Source: an uncultured Duganella sp.
GTDB lineage: Bacteria > Pseudomonadota > Gammaproteobacteria > Burkholderiales > Burkholderiaceae
Length of the DNA: 32,283 nucleotides
Reading direction: 5' to 3'
NCBI GenBank assembly: GCA_946482335.1
Contig: CAMLRG010000044.1
Coordinates: 1 to 32,283 of the forward strand
Every line of letters starts with the position of its first letter. The first letter of the stretch is position 1. A program made the position numbers and the translations under genes. Shown here in pieces: positions 1-8,961 of the stretch. The notes beneath the pieces were generated by a model, which saw only the letters and a program-made list of their open reading frames with translations, was not told where the DNA came from and did not search any database.

Positions 1-594
1 CTGGGCCGCATCGTGCTGCTGCCGCACTGGCCGCACACGCACAACCTGACAGCCGACTGGCATAACCACGCCGTGAGCCTGCCGATGTTCCTGGTCGGCG
101 CCGCCATGGCGCGCCAGGGCGCGTTCTGGCAGCGGCTGCAGGATGCCCGCTTCGCCGCACTCGGGCTGTTCCTTGCCAGCTGGGCCGCGGTGGCCTGGTT
201 CAATGGCATGGATGAACCCTTCCAGCGCACCTGGCTGCCGCTGGCGCGCACCGTGTATGCCTTGTGCCAGTGGAGCGGCATCGTCGCCGTCTGCGGCTTC
301 GGGCAACGCCACCTGGATTTCGACAGCGCGAAGCGGCGCTACCTGACCCGGGCCGTGTTCCCGGTCTATCTCCTGCACCAGACCCTGATCGTTTGCCTTG
401 CGATGGGCTTGCGTGCGGCCGGCCTGGCGCCGGCCATCGAAGGCACGCTGATCGTGGTGCTGACGCTGGCCATCAGCTTTGCCGTGTTTGAAGTGGTGCG
501 CCGCGTGCCGCTGATGCAGCCGCTGTTCGGGCTGGGGCGCGCGGCAGGCGGCAAGCCCGCCGCGAAAGAAGACTTAGTTCAACACCTTGCGTGA
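1..594 (+). CDS. Acyltransferase family 3 membrane protein, C-terminal part (5' end outside window)
   Basis: The frame is open from base 1 and ends at TGA 592-594, so this is the last 197 residues of a longer protein. It contains at least four hydrophobic segments (around the motifs SLPMFLVGAAMA, ALGLFLASWAAVAWF, VFPVYLLHQTLIVCLAMGL and LIVVLTLAISFAVFEVV). The VYLLHQ sequence in a late helix is typical of the acyltransferase-3 / OpgC-like family, inner-membrane enzymes that O-acylate sugars, glucans or lipids. Which substrate it modifies cannot be told from this fragment; the catalytic N-terminal His region is not in the window. The last 21 bp overlap the 3' end of the convergent diguanylate cyclase gene. 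Family assignment is by motif and hydrophobicity pattern only. Confidence 0.75.
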   Translation: MGRIVLLPHWPHTHNLTADWHNHAVSLPMFLVGAAMARQGAFWQRLQDARFAALGLFLASWAAVAWFNGMDEPFQRTWLPLARTVYALCQWSGIVAVCGFGQRHLDFDSAKRRYLTRAVFPVYLLHQTLIVCLAMGLRAAGLAPAIEGTLIVVLTLAISFAVFEVVRRVPLMQPLFGLGRAAGGKPAAKEDLVQHLA

Positions 595-1503
595 GCGCTT
601 GGCGCGGTACATCTCGGCATCGGCAATCGCGAGGGCTTCCTCGATGTCGATGCCGGGCTTGCGCATCGCCATGCCGATCGACGCCCGCACATCGTAGCCG
701 GCCAGCGTTTCCTGCACCCGCAGCAGCATGGCCTGGGCATCGAAGTAATCGCATTCCACCATCAGCATCGCGAACTCGTCGCCGCCCATGCGCGCCACCA
801 CGTCGGAACCGCGCGTGACTTCCTTCAGCGCCTTGCTGCAGCGGATCAACAGCGCATCGCCCGACGCATAGCCTTGGGTGTCGTTGAAGAACTTGAGATC
901 GTCCAGGTCGAGCGACACCACGCAAGCCGGATGGCCATAGCGCTGGCAGCGCTCTTCCTCGCGCACCACCAGCATGTCCCAGCCCCGCCGGTTGTACAAG
1001 CCTGTCAATTCGTCACGCGTGCTGTCGACATCGCCGCGCTCGGCCTTGCGCGCCGCTTCGGTCCCGGCCAGCTCCGCCTCCAGCAGGCCGCCCAGCAGTT
1101 CGCCCATCAGTACCACCATGTCCTGGTCTTCGCGGATGCGCTCCGGCTGCGGTTCCGGGTCGATGGCACACAGGGTGCCGAACAGGGTGCCGTCGGCGCG
1201 GCGCAGCGGCACGCCGACATAGGCGCCCACCGTCATCTTTTGCGTGACCGGGGCCTGGGCATAGCCCGGTTCGCGCGCCACATCGGGCGCAATGTGTGGG
1301 CCCTGCCCTTCCACCATGCGCGAGCACAGCGATTCGGCCCAGCTATACACCTGGCCAGGCTTGACGCCATAGCCATGGTCGTCGGCAAACAGCACAATCC
1401 AGTCATTCCCGTCGGTGCGCGTCACCATCCACAGCTTGAAGCCAAGCCGCTGCCGCAGGAATTGCATCGTGGCCCTGGAAGCGGCCGCAAAATCGTTCAT
1501 CAT
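574..1503 (-). CDS. GAF-GGDEF diguanylate cyclase
   Basis: Cytoplasmic sensor enzyme predicted to make c-di-GMP from two GTP. Residues about 5-150 form a GAF domain (VGVPLRRADGTLFGTLCAID is a typical GAF core). Residues about 160-309 are a GGDEF domain opening with DELTGLYNRRGWD, with an intact signature MGGDEF and an RGSD I-site five residues before it, so both catalysis and product inhibition look possible. There is no membrane segment. I chose ATG 1503 because GAGG lies six bases upstream; ATG 1515, ATG 1500 and TTG 1518 are in-frame alternatives. It lies downstream of the acylase gene with a 122-bp gap. What the GAF domain binds is not visible. The 3' end overlaps the convergent acyltransferase gene by 21 bp. 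Confidence 0.93.
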   Translation of the reverse strand: MMNDFAAASRATMQFLRQRLGFKLWMVTRTDGNDWIVLFADDHGYGVKPGQVYSWAESLCSRMVEGQGPHIAPDVAREPGYAQAPVTQKMTVGAYVGVPLRRADGTLFGTLCAIDPEPQPERIREDQDMVVLMGELLGGLLEAELAGTEAARKAERGDVDSTRDELTGLYNRRGWDMLVVREEERCQRYGHPACVVSLDLDDLKFFNDTQGYASGDALLIRCSKALKEVTRGSDVVARMGGDEFAMLMVECDYFDAQAMLLRVQETLAGYDVRASIGMAMRKPGIDIEEALAIADAEMYRAKRSRKVLN

Positions 1504-1625
1504 TGCTTGCCTCATCAATAGGGGGGTCCTGCATCATGTCGAAATGCCATTATGCACCCAAATAGCGGATAGCCGATAAGGATTTGCTTGGCAGGAGTAA
1601 GCGCGGTGCACGCTACACTGGCACG

Positions 1626-4013
1626 CTAACGGGTGAAGGTCAGGCTGTGCGCCGGCGGCCCCGGCAACAGCGGGGTCGCCTTGCCCGCCACCCAGTCGGC
1701 ATGGCCGGCCAGGAAGAATGGCGAGAGCGGATGGCCGCTCTGGCCGCCCGGCATATTGAACAAGCCCAGTTCTTCGCGCCCGGGCGACACGGTCATGCGT
1801 TCCGATTGCCCAAAGGCAGGGCCGGCCACGCGCGGCATATTGCTATCGCCCGGCAACTGGTCGGGCGGCACGCTGAGCCAGTTGCGCAGCATCGGCACGG
1901 CGCCGGCGATCGGATGGGCGATGGCGGCGGTATTGCGCGCGCCCCAGGTGGCGGCCGCCAGCGGCTTGCCATCCTTGGCCATGTGTTCGATGGCGCGGTC
2001 GAGCGCCGCCAGCTGCAATGCCTTCCAGCTGGCGTAGCCTTGCGGCAGCCAGCCGCCCGGCTGTTCGTCCAGCAGGCGCGCCAGCACCACCGGCCAGCGG
2101 CTGGAGGCGGCGCGCATATTGGCATCCTTGTTCAGCTTGGCCAGTTCGATGTTGGCGCCGCCGTACAGCAACTCATAGAGCGACCACATGAAGGCGCGGC
2201 TGGCGCGGTAAGCCACCGAATCCACGCTGGCGCGGCCATTCCAGTTGTCCTTCAGCAGGCGCGCCAGTTCGGCGCGCTGCGACTTGCCCTGCAGCGCCTC
2301 GGCATCGAGCACGGCCAGGGCACGCTCACGCCATGGCGCGATGAACAGGGCGCGGTCATCCAGCATCACGCTATACACATCGTGCTCGCTGGCCTTGCCG
2401 CCCAGCGCGGCCAGCCCGTCGCGCGCCTGGCTGGCGCGCGCGCCAAGATCGAAGCCGCCGTCGCCCAGCTTGGCCGCGTCGGCCCCCAGCAGCTGGCGGC
2501 TGTTGGCCGTCACCAGCTGGCCCGCCGGCGGGTTGCGCACCGCGGGATAGGCCGCTGCCGCCAGCAAGCCCTGCCAGCCGCGCGTGCTGGCATTGGCCGA
2601 CAAGGGGTAGCTGGCATCGACCGGCGCCGGCGGGCGCTGCGGAATCGGACCGGCAATGGTCCAGCCGATATTGCCGGCACTGTCGCCCACTACCAGGTTT
2701 TGCGCCGGCATGCCGACTTTGGGCGCCAGGGCCAGCGCCTGGTCCACGCTTTCCACCCCTTCCATCCGCCGCAGCGCCAGGTTGACGGCACTGGACTCGT
2801 GCGCCACCCAGTGCACCGCATAGTCGCGCCCGCCGGCCTGCATCACCGGCCCCAGCGTGGTTTCGCGCACCTTCAACGCCACTGCCGGTGCGCCCTTGAC
2901 CAGGATGGTTTCCTCATGCACGACCGGCGTTTCCCAGCCGCCCGGCAGCTTGACTTGCCCGGGCCGCTCGCGCGCCGTGGCCACTTCCACCAGGTCGATG
3001 TAGTCGCCGTAGCTGTTGGTGAAGCCCCAGGCCACATGGCCATTGCTGCCCGCCACCACCGCCGGCACGCCCGGGATGCTGACGCCGACGATGCGCCGCG
3101 TGCTGCCATGCTGGCCCGGCACTTGCAGCAACAAACGGTACCAGGTGCTCGGCAGCTTGATCCCCAGGTGCATATCGTCCGAGACGATGGCGCCCCCGCT
3201 TTGGCTGCGCTGGCCGGCCAGCGCCCAATTATTACTCCCCACCCCGTCCACGACATTGGCGCCAGCCAGGGTGGCGGGTTCCTGCGCGACGCCCTTGCCC
3301 CACCAGTCCGGAGCCCGTACCGGAATCGGCGCATCCGGCTTGGGCGGACTGTCGGCGTCGAGTGGTGCATCCCACTGGCTGCGGTCGGGCAGCAGGAAGG
3401 CCAGTTGTTCCTGGTTCGCGTGTTCTTTCAGCCAGCCGCGCGCCAGCTCGCGGCCAATGCCCGTCACTTGCAGGTCAATATACATCGCCCAGGCCACCAG
3501 GAAGGAGTCTTCCAACGCCCACGGGCGCGGGCTGCTGCCCACCAGGCCATATTCGAACGGCCGGTTGCCCAACGCATTCAAGCCATCGTTGACGCCGGCC
3601 ACATAGCGTTCCAGCAGCAAGCGGTCGGCCACCGGCATGGCGGCCACCGCTTGCAGGGCGCGGGCACGGAAACGGTGCAGGCGGTGGAAGCGGTCCGTTT
3701 CCAGGGCCTTTTCGCCAAACAGTTCCGACAATTCGCCGGCCGGCATGCGGCGCAGCAGATCCATCTGGAAGAAGCGGTCCTGCGCATGCACGAAGCCGGT
3801 GGCATAGGCGACGTCGTTGCGGTCGCTGCCGGCAATCGAAGGCACGCCTTGGTCGTCGCGCGTCACGGTGACGCTGGCGGTGAGGCCGGTGGCGCTGCGC
3901 CTGCCGTCGAGCTGGGCCAGGCTTCCGCGCAGGAAGAACCATAACCCCAGCACTGCCACCAGAAGCAGCGCCAGCAAGCCCAGGACAAGACGTTTCAGCC
4001 ACAACCGCACCAT
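1626..4013 (-). CDS. Penicillin acylase family protein (N-terminal nucleophile hydrolase)
   Basis: A 795-residue member of the penicillin/acyl-homoserine-lactone acylase family (peptidase S45). These enzymes cleave amide bonds of penicillins, acyl-homoserine lactones or related acyl amides after self-processing into alpha and beta chains. An N-terminal hydrophobic segment (residues 8-28) anchors or exports it to the periplasm. The self-cleavage site is seen as VGSNNW, with Ser260 predicted to become the beta-chain N-terminal nucleophile; the following SDDMHLGIKLPSTWY is the usual substrate-pocket segment. The HAQDRFFQMDLLRR motif in the alpha chain is also typical. ATG 4013 is preferred over TTG 4025; GGGGGTG lies just before it. 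Size fits the family. Substrate is not predictable; quorum quenching is only one possibility. No AHL synthase or beta-lactam gene lies nearby. Confidence 0.93.
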   Translation of the reverse strand: MVRLWLKRLVLGLLALLLVAVLGLWFFLRGSLAQLDGRRSATGLTASVTVTRDDQGVPSIAGSDRNDVAYATGFVHAQDRFFQMDLLRRMPAGELSELFGEKALETDRFHRLHRFRARALQAVAAMPVADRLLLERYVAGVNDGLNALGNRPFEYGLVGSSPRPWALEDSFLVAWAMYIDLQVTGIGRELARGWLKEHANQEQLAFLLPDRSQWDAPLDADSPPKPDAPIPVRAPDWWGKGVAQEPATLAGANVVDGVGSNNWALAGQRSQSGGAIVSDDMHLGIKLPSTWYRLLLQVPGQHGSTRRIVGVSIPGVPAVVAGSNGHVAWGFTNSYGDYIDLVEVATARERPGQVKLPGGWETPVVHEETILVKGAPAVALKVRETTLGPVMQAGGRDYAVHWVAHESSAVNLALRRMEGVESVDQALALAPKVGMPAQNLVVGDSAGNIGWTIAGPIPQRPPAPVDASYPLSANASTRGWQGLLAAAAYPAVRNPPAGQLVTANSRQLLGADAAKLGDGGFDLGARASQARDGLAALGGKASEHDVYSVMLDDRALFIAPWRERALAVLDAEALQGKSQRAELARLLKDNWNGRASVDSVAYRASRAFMWSLYELLYGGANIELAKLNKDANMRAASSRWPVVLARLLDEQPGGWLPQGYASWKALQLAALDRAIEHMAKDGKPLAAATWGARNTAAIAHPIAGAVPMLRNWLSVPPDQLPGDSNMPRVAGPAFGQSERMTVSPGREELGLFNMPGGQSGHPLSPFFLAGHADWVAGKATPLLPGPPAHSLTFTR

Positions 4014-4103
4014 CGGCACCCCCAATTTTTATTGTGTTGCGCTAAATCTTGCCAGAAATCCAAAAGGAACCCCAGCAAAAAAGTGTAAGCGCTCCAGGGG
4101 TGA

Positions 4104-7100
4104 TCAGGTGCCGGTAGTGGCCTGGCTGTCGCCGCCATGCATCAGGGCGTGGTAGCGGAAGGCTTCGCGGATATTGTCGCGCAGCGCCTGGTCATCCCAG
4201 GGCTTGGTGTAGAAGCGGTAGATTTCGCCGCGGTTGATGGCGCTCAGGACCGATTCCAGTTCGGCATAGCCGGACAGGATGATGCGCACCGTGCCCGGAT
4301 ACAGCTTGCGCACCCGGCTCAGGAAGTCGGTGCCGTTCATGTCCGGCATGCGCTGGTCGCTCACCACCACCTGCACTTCATGGGTGGCCAGCAGCGAGAA
4401 CGCTTCCTGGGCATTGTGCGCCGTCAGGATGTGGTAGCCGTCGCGCCGCAGCAGGCGCACCAGCGAGGACAGGACATTCGGCTCGTCGTCGAGCAGCAAC
4501 AAGGTACCGGCGCGGGATCCGTCGGCGCGCTGGGCCGGCTGGCGCGATGTATCCTGTTGCAGCAAGGCGGCGAATTGTTCCGGCAGCAGCGGCTGGCTGA
4601 GGTGGAAGCCCTGGGCTTCGTCGCACTGGTAGCGCCGCAGGTAGGCCAGTTGGCCTTCGGTCTCCACCCCTTCCGCGATGACGCGGAAGTCCAGGCTGTG
4701 GCCGAGCGAAATCACGGAACGCACGATGGCCGCCACCGTGGGGTCGCCCAGCATGTCGCGCACGAAGGATTGGTCGATCTTCAGGTAATCGATGGGGAAC
4801 AGCTTGAGGTAGGCCAGGCTGGAATAGCCGGTACCGAAATCGTCGATCGACAGCCCGACCCCGACCTTCTTCAGGCGCCGGACGGTGGCCACCGCCTCGT
4901 CCGCATTCTGCATCATCATGCTCTCGGTCAGCTCCAGCTCCAGGTACTGGGCTTGCAATCCGGTGCTGCGCAGCGCTTCCACCACTTCGTCGGCCAGGGC
5001 CTTGTCGCGGAACTGGCGCGCCGACACGTTCACCGCCACCCGCAGCGGCGGCAAGCCGGCATCCTGCCAGGCCTTGTTCTGGGCACAGGCGGTATGGATC
5101 ACCCAGCGCCCCAGCGCCACGATCAGGCCGGTTTCCTCGGCCACCCCGATGAAACGGCCGGGCGGGATCAAGCCCATGGTCGGGTGGCGCCAGCGCAGCA
5201 GCGCTTCGACGCCGGAAATCTCGCCCGACGCCACGTTCATCTTGGGCTGGTAGACCAGGAACATTTCGCCGCGCGCCAGGGCGCCGCGCAACTCATTCTC
5301 GATCGCGGCGCGTTCGACGATGCGCGCATGCATGGCCGGTTCATAAAATTGCACCTGGTTGCGCCCGCCCTCCTTGGCACGGTACATGGCGATATCGGCA
5401 TAGCGCATCAGCAGTTGCGGGTCACTGCTGTCGGCCGGGTACAGCGACACCCCCATGCTGCAGGTCACCAGGTGCTCCTGCCCGGCCAGCTCCACCGGCG
5501 CCGAAATGCTGTCCAGGATCTTGCGCAGCATCGCTTGCGATGGCGTCGCATCGTGGCCGTCCAGCAGCACCAGCACGAACTCGTCGCCGCCCATGCGCGC
5601 CACCGTGTCGGTATCGCGCACGCAGGCGCTCAGGCGCGCCGCCACGGTACGCAGCAACTGGTCGCCGGCATCGTGGCCCAGGTTGTCGTTGACCAGCTTG
5701 AAGTTGTCGAGGTCGACGAAGGCCACCCAGACCGTGTGGCCATAGCGCTGGGCATAGCTGATCGCTTGCGCCAGGCGGTCGCTGCACAGGTTGCGGTTGG
5801 GCAGGCCGGTCAGGGCGTCGTGGTTGGCCTGGTGCTCGAGCTGTGCCTGGTAATCCATGGTGGACGTCATGTCGGTCAGCACGCACACGCGGTGCGTGCG
5901 CCGCCCTTCGCTGCCGCCGACGGGCGCCACGTGCAGCTGCGCCCACCAGTTGCGGCCGCTGCGGTCGCGGCCGCGCACCATCAATTGCACATCGCTTTGC
6001 GCATGCACCGCTTCGTGCAGCGCGGTACGGGCCGTGGCATCGTCCGCGTCGCCCAGCAACTGTTCCAGGCTGCGCCCGGCCAGCTCGCTGGCGGCCTGGC
6101 CGGTCAGGTCGGCCAGGGCCCGGTTGGCATACTCGATGGTATCGCTACCCTCATGGATCGCCGTGATCGCGATGGCATTCACGCTCGACTCGAGCGCGCG
6201 GTTATGCAACTGCAGCTGCAGCTCGACTTGCTTGCGCTCGGACACGTCCTCTATGGTGCCGAGCAAGCCGATGGTCTTGCCGGCCTGGTCGTGCAGGGGC
6301 AGCTTGTTGATCAGGAACCAGTGCACGCTGCCGTCGGCGAACAGCAGGTGGTCTTCGCGGTTGAGCAGCGGCACCCCGTTCTCGATGATGCGCGCGTCGT
6401 CGGCGCGGATGCGCTCCGCATTGTGCGACCAGGGGAAGTCGAAGTCGCTCTTGCCCACCACTTCTTCCTGCGACGACAGGCCGGCCGCGCGCAGGAACAC
6501 GCCATTGCAGCCGCGGTAGCGCAGTTCGAGGTCTTTCCAGAAAATCTGGTGCGGGATATGGTCGACCACCAGTTGCGTCATTTCCTGCGACTCGTGCAGG
6601 GCCCTCTCGATGCGCAGGCGCCGCGTCACGTCATGCGCGAACACGAAGCGCGCCTTATGGCCGGCCATCAGCAGCGGGTGCGATGAGATTTCGACGTGGA
6701 TCAGGCGCCCATCCTTGCAGCGGTGGATCCAGGCTCCCGATTGCTGCGCCACGCGGTTGGGGGACTTGGCCAGGTCTTCGCGCAGGCGCGCCAGCTCGCC
6801 GTCGGGACGGATGTTCTCGATCGTCATTTCGAGGAATTCTTCCTCGCTGTAGCCATACACGGCCACGGCGGCGCGGTTCACCACCAGGAAGCGCAAGGAA
6901 GTGACGTCGTACACCCACATCGGATGCGGGTGGTGGTCGAACAGGCGCTTGAAACGCAACCGCGAACCGTAAGAATCGGCTTCGGGCAGCGGCGTGACAA
7001 TACATCGGAAACATTCGGGCTGGCCATCGTGGCCCGCATAATATTCCAGCGACAGCGATACCGGGGCGCCTTCGCCATCCTTTTCGCGCAAGGCCAGTTC

Positions 7101-7355
7101 GCCGCGCCAGGCGCCGCGCTGCTTGGCTTCCGGGATGGCGTCGTCGCGCAATTCGACCGCGGCCCAACTGCGGAACAGGCCGTATGCCTTCTCTCCGGCG
7201 CCCAGCTCTTCCGCCAGGCGGCGCGCATGCGCGTTCGCGGCCAGTACCATGCCGTCGGCATCCATCATGAAAGCCAAGTAGGGGCTGTGTTCATACACGG
7301 CAGCGAACGCATCCAGCCTGGTCCTGCCCGGCGCAACGGGGGAAACCCTATCCAT
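4104..7355 (-). CDS. PAS-PAS-PAS-PAS-GGDEF-EAL-REC c-di-GMP regulator
   Basis: A 1083-residue cytoplasmic signalling protein. Four PAS-like domains span about residues 15-500. A GGDEF domain (about 505-670) has MGGDEF and an RDTD I-site. An EAL domain (about 685-930) keeps EALLRW, NVSARQF, ELTES, DDFGTGYSS, LKID and AEGVET, so it looks phosphodiesterase-competent. A C-terminal REC domain (about 950-1070) has LLDDE, phospho-acceptor SDQRMPDMNG, LSGYAE and TKPW. The REC sequence resembles the one that normally precedes HD-GYP domains. Whether the net activity is synthesis or breakdown cannot be read from sequence. Start is ATG 7355, 19 bp after the PPOX-like gene's stop; no clear ribosome site is seen. 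No histidine kinase is present in the window. Confidence 0.95.
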   Translation of the reverse strand: MDRVSPVAPGRTRLDAFAAVYEHSPYLAFMMDADGMVLAANAHARRLAEELGAGEKAYGLFRSWAAVELRDDAIPEAKQRGAWRGELALREKDGEGAPVSLSLEYYAGHDGQPECFRCIVTPLPEADSYGSRLRFKRLFDHHPHPMWVYDVTSLRFLVVNRAAVAVYGYSEEEFLEMTIENIRPDGELARLREDLAKSPNRVAQQSGAWIHRCKDGRLIHVEISSHPLLMAGHKARFVFAHDVTRRLRIERALHESQEMTQLVVDHIPHQIFWKDLELRYRGCNGVFLRAAGLSSQEEVVGKSDFDFPWSHNAERIRADDARIIENGVPLLNREDHLLFADGSVHWFLINKLPLHDQAGKTIGLLGTIEDVSERKQVELQLQLHNRALESSVNAIAITAIHEGSDTIEYANRALADLTGQAASELAGRSLEQLLGDADDATARTALHEAVHAQSDVQLMVRGRDRSGRNWWAQLHVAPVGGSEGRRTHRVCVLTDMTSTMDYQAQLEHQANHDALTGLPNRNLCSDRLAQAISYAQRYGHTVWVAFVDLDNFKLVNDNLGHDAGDQLLRTVAARLSACVRDTDTVARMGGDEFVLVLLDGHDATPSQAMLRKILDSISAPVELAGQEHLVTCSMGVSLYPADSSDPQLLMRYADIAMYRAKEGGRNQVQFYEPAMHARIVERAAIENELRGALARGEMFLVYQPKMNVASGEISGVEALLRWRHPTMGLIPPGRFIGVAEETGLIVALGRWVIHTACAQNKAWQDAGLPPLRVAVNVSARQFRDKALADEVVEALRSTGLQAQYLELELTESMMMQNADEAVATVRRLKKVGVGLSIDDFGTGYSSLAYLKLFPIDYLKIDQSFVRDMLGDPTVAAIVRSVISLGHSLDFRVIAEGVETEGQLAYLRRYQCDEAQGFHLSQPLLPEQFAALLQQDTSRQPAQRADGSRAGTLLLLDDEPNVLSSLVRLLRRDGYHILTAHNAQEAFSLLATHEVQVVVSDQRMPDMNGTDFLSRVRKLYPGTVRIILSGYAELESVLSAINRGEIYRFYTKPWDDQALRDNIREAFRYHALMHGGDSQATTGT

Positions 7356-7374
7356 GCAGCCGATGGTAGCAGAA

Positions 7375-8253
7375 CTATGTTGCTAGTAGCGCCCATCTGA
7401 GTGGCAACGCATCTTCCCGCCATACAAGCACTTGCGGCGTGAATTCCCAATGGCGGGCCGCCCCGTCCACGACAACCTGCGCGCTGCCACTCATCTGCAG
7501 CAAGCCGCCGCTGTCGAAGTCGGGGAAGACCAGTCCGGCCTTGCCATTCAGCAAAATATTGCCCAGCGTGGAAAAGAAACGGTTGCCTTCATAATCCGGC
7601 ACGATCAAGGTGCCGGCCGCATTGATCTGGACAAAGCCGGGCGCGCCGCCCCGGTGCGAGACATCCACCCGCCGGGCGTCATTGTCGCCTGAATACGTCG
7701 CGACAAAGAAGGTGCCGGAGCGCCCGATCAGGTCGCGCGCCAGCGCATCGAGTTGCGGCAAGCGGCGCGGCGGCAGGCCGGTCGCTTCGCCCGGCTGCCG
7801 CTCGTAACGGTAGTCGCGGCGGTGGATGTATTGCGGGCAGTTGCCGAACGATTCGGCCACGGCCAGCTCGAAGCGCTCGCCGCCCAGGGCACGCAGGGTG
7901 CCGTTCAGGCGGTTGCGGCGCCGCGTGTGCAGTTCGATGCCGAGCATGCCGACCGCCGCGCCGTCGCGCAGGCCGGCCTGCGCCGGATCGTCCGCCTCGG
8001 CCGGCAGCAGCAGGTGCAAACGCTGCGGGTCGGGCGACTGCATGAAGTCCTCTTCCCCGGCACGCAAGGTCGCCCATGGCCGACCTTCGGCATCGACGCT
8101 GCCCAACACGACGAACGGCAACTGGGCGAAAAAGTCGCGGTGCTGGTCCGGCATGTAATTGCGGATCACCTTGCGGCCGATCTCGTCCATGCGTTCCACC
8201 GCGCCAATGGTGGCCTGCAGCGCGATCTCGCCGGCGTGCCAGGGCCCGTTCAT
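7375..8253 (-). CDS. Pyridoxamine 5'-phosphate oxidase-like flavin-binding protein
   Basis: A 292-residue protein of the PNP-oxidase-like split-barrel superfamily. Two barrel halves can be seen: an N-terminal half ([23 protein letters not shown], about residues 42-65) and a C-terminal half ([25 protein letters not shown] and [24 protein letters not shown]). This architecture is shared with flavin-reducing proteins found near glutathione transferases and ferredoxin oxidoreductases; here the last domain is absent. ATG 8253 overlaps the stop of the upstream GST gene as ATGA, so the two are probably translationally coupled. A longer open frame reaches 8949 but its N-terminal part is an arginine-rich shadow of the GST gene. 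Cofactor (FMN or F420-like) and substrate are unknown; a role in detoxification or redox is inferred from the GST partner. Confidence 0.88.
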   Translation of the reverse strand: MNGPWHAGEIALQATIGAVERMDEIGRKVIRNYMPDQHRDFFAQLPFVVLGSVDAEGRPWATLRAGEEDFMQSPDPQRLHLLLPAEADDPAQAGLRDGAAVGMLGIELHTRRRNRLNGTLRALGGERFELAVAESFGNCPQYIHRRDYRYERQPGEATGLPPRRLPQLDALARDLIGRSGTFFVATYSGDNDARRVDVSHRGGAPGFVQINAAGTLIVPDYEGNRFFSTLGNILLNGKAGLVFPDFDSGGLLQMSGSAQVVVDGAARHWEFTPQVLVWREDALPLRWALLAT

Positions 8254-8861
8254 GCTGCCAGCCCCACCGGCGATTTGATGAAGGGCTGGAAGCGCGGCAG
8301 CGCTTCGACGCGCGCCAGCCAGGCGCCCACGTTGGCATACGGCGCCAGGTCGACATTGCCTTCCGGGGCGCGCGCGATATAGCTGTACAGGGCCACGTCG
8401 GCAATGGTCGGCCAGCCGGCGGCCACCCATGCGCGCCCGGCCAGGCTGGCATCGATCAGGCCGAGGATGCGGTGCGCACGGGCGATGGCGTCGGCCGGAT
8501 CGGTCGCTTTGCCGAACAGGTTGATGATGCGCGCGGTGGCTGGGCCGCTGGCGATTTCGCCGGCCGCCACCGACAGCCAGCGCTGCACGCTGGCGGCGCC
8601 GACCGGGTCGCGCGGCAGCCAGCTGGCGTCGCCATAGCGGGTGGCCAGGTAGACCAGGATGGCGTTGGAGTCGGCGATAACGCTGCCCTCGTCTTCCAGC
8701 ACCGGCACCTGGCCGAAAGGATTCAGCGCGAGGAAGGCTGCCGATTTTTGCTCCGCTTTCATCAAGTCGACTTCGACCAGTTCGAAGTCCAGCCCCAGCA
8801 GGGACAGGAACAGGTGGACACGGTGGGCATGGCCTGAAATCGGGTGGTAGTACAGCTTCAT
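8250..8861 (-). CDS. Glutathione S-transferase family protein
   Basis: A 203-residue cytosolic GST. The N-terminal thioredoxin-like domain begins [15 protein letters not shown]; the cis-proline GSH-site motif is seen as [11 protein letters not shown] followed by [11 protein letters not shown] (Asp-Ser contact with the gamma-glutamyl group). The C-terminal helical domain has the usual [12 protein letters not shown] segment. Candidate catalytic residues are the Ser/His near positions 9-12. AAAGGAG sits eight bases before ATG 8861. The stop overlaps the start of the PPOX-like flavin protein by 4 bp, making a two-gene operon, possibly for electrophile or peroxide detoxification. The xenobiotic or metabolic substrate is not predictable from sequence. 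Confidence 0.95.
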   Translation of the reverse strand: MKLYYHPISGHAHRVHLFLSLLGLDFELVEVDLMKAEQKSAAFLALNPFGQVPVLEDEGSVIADSNAILVYLATRYGDASWLPRDPVGAASVQRWLSVAAGEIASGPATARIINLFGKATDPADAIARAHRILGLIDASLAGRAWVAAGWPTIADVALYSYIARAPEGNVDLAPYANVGAWLARVEALPRFQPFIKSPVGLAA

Positions 8862-8901
8862 GGGGATCTCCTTTCAAATGGTGTTGAAAGTGTGACCGAT
8901 G

Positions 8902-8927
8902 CCGGCGGCAATGGGAATCACCGCCGG
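8902..8927. repeat. GC-rich inverted repeat in the 100-bp gap before the phytase-like gene's 3' end
   Basis: Perfect 7-bp arms CCGGCGG (8902-8908) and CCGCCGG (8921-8927) with a 12-base loop. A weaker repeat ATTCC/GGAAT lies at 8940-8956. They fall between the stop of the phytase-like lipoprotein gene (8962, reading left) and the GST start (8861). They could slow or end transcription, but there is no T-run on either side, so an intrinsic terminator is not supported. Confidence 0.35.
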
Positions 8928-8961
8928 AAGCAATAAACCATTCCACCAATCGGAATAATCG

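Noticed and set aside
1584..3944. 786-codon plus-strand open frame
   Set aside because: It is antisense to the penicillin-acylase gene, rich in Arg/His/Gln/Ala with no domain; a product of high-GC third-position bias.
4137..6686. 849-codon plus-strand open frame
   Set aside because: Antisense shadow of the PAS-GGDEF-EAL-REC gene, whose motifs are all on the other strand.
8902..8927. Rho-independent terminator
   Set aside because: The GC-rich stem lacks a following T-run on either strand.
7375..8949. 524-codon frame joining an N-terminal extension to the PPOX-like protein
   Set aside because: The first part is an Arg-rich shadow of the GST gene; ATG 8253 coupled as ATGA is a better start.
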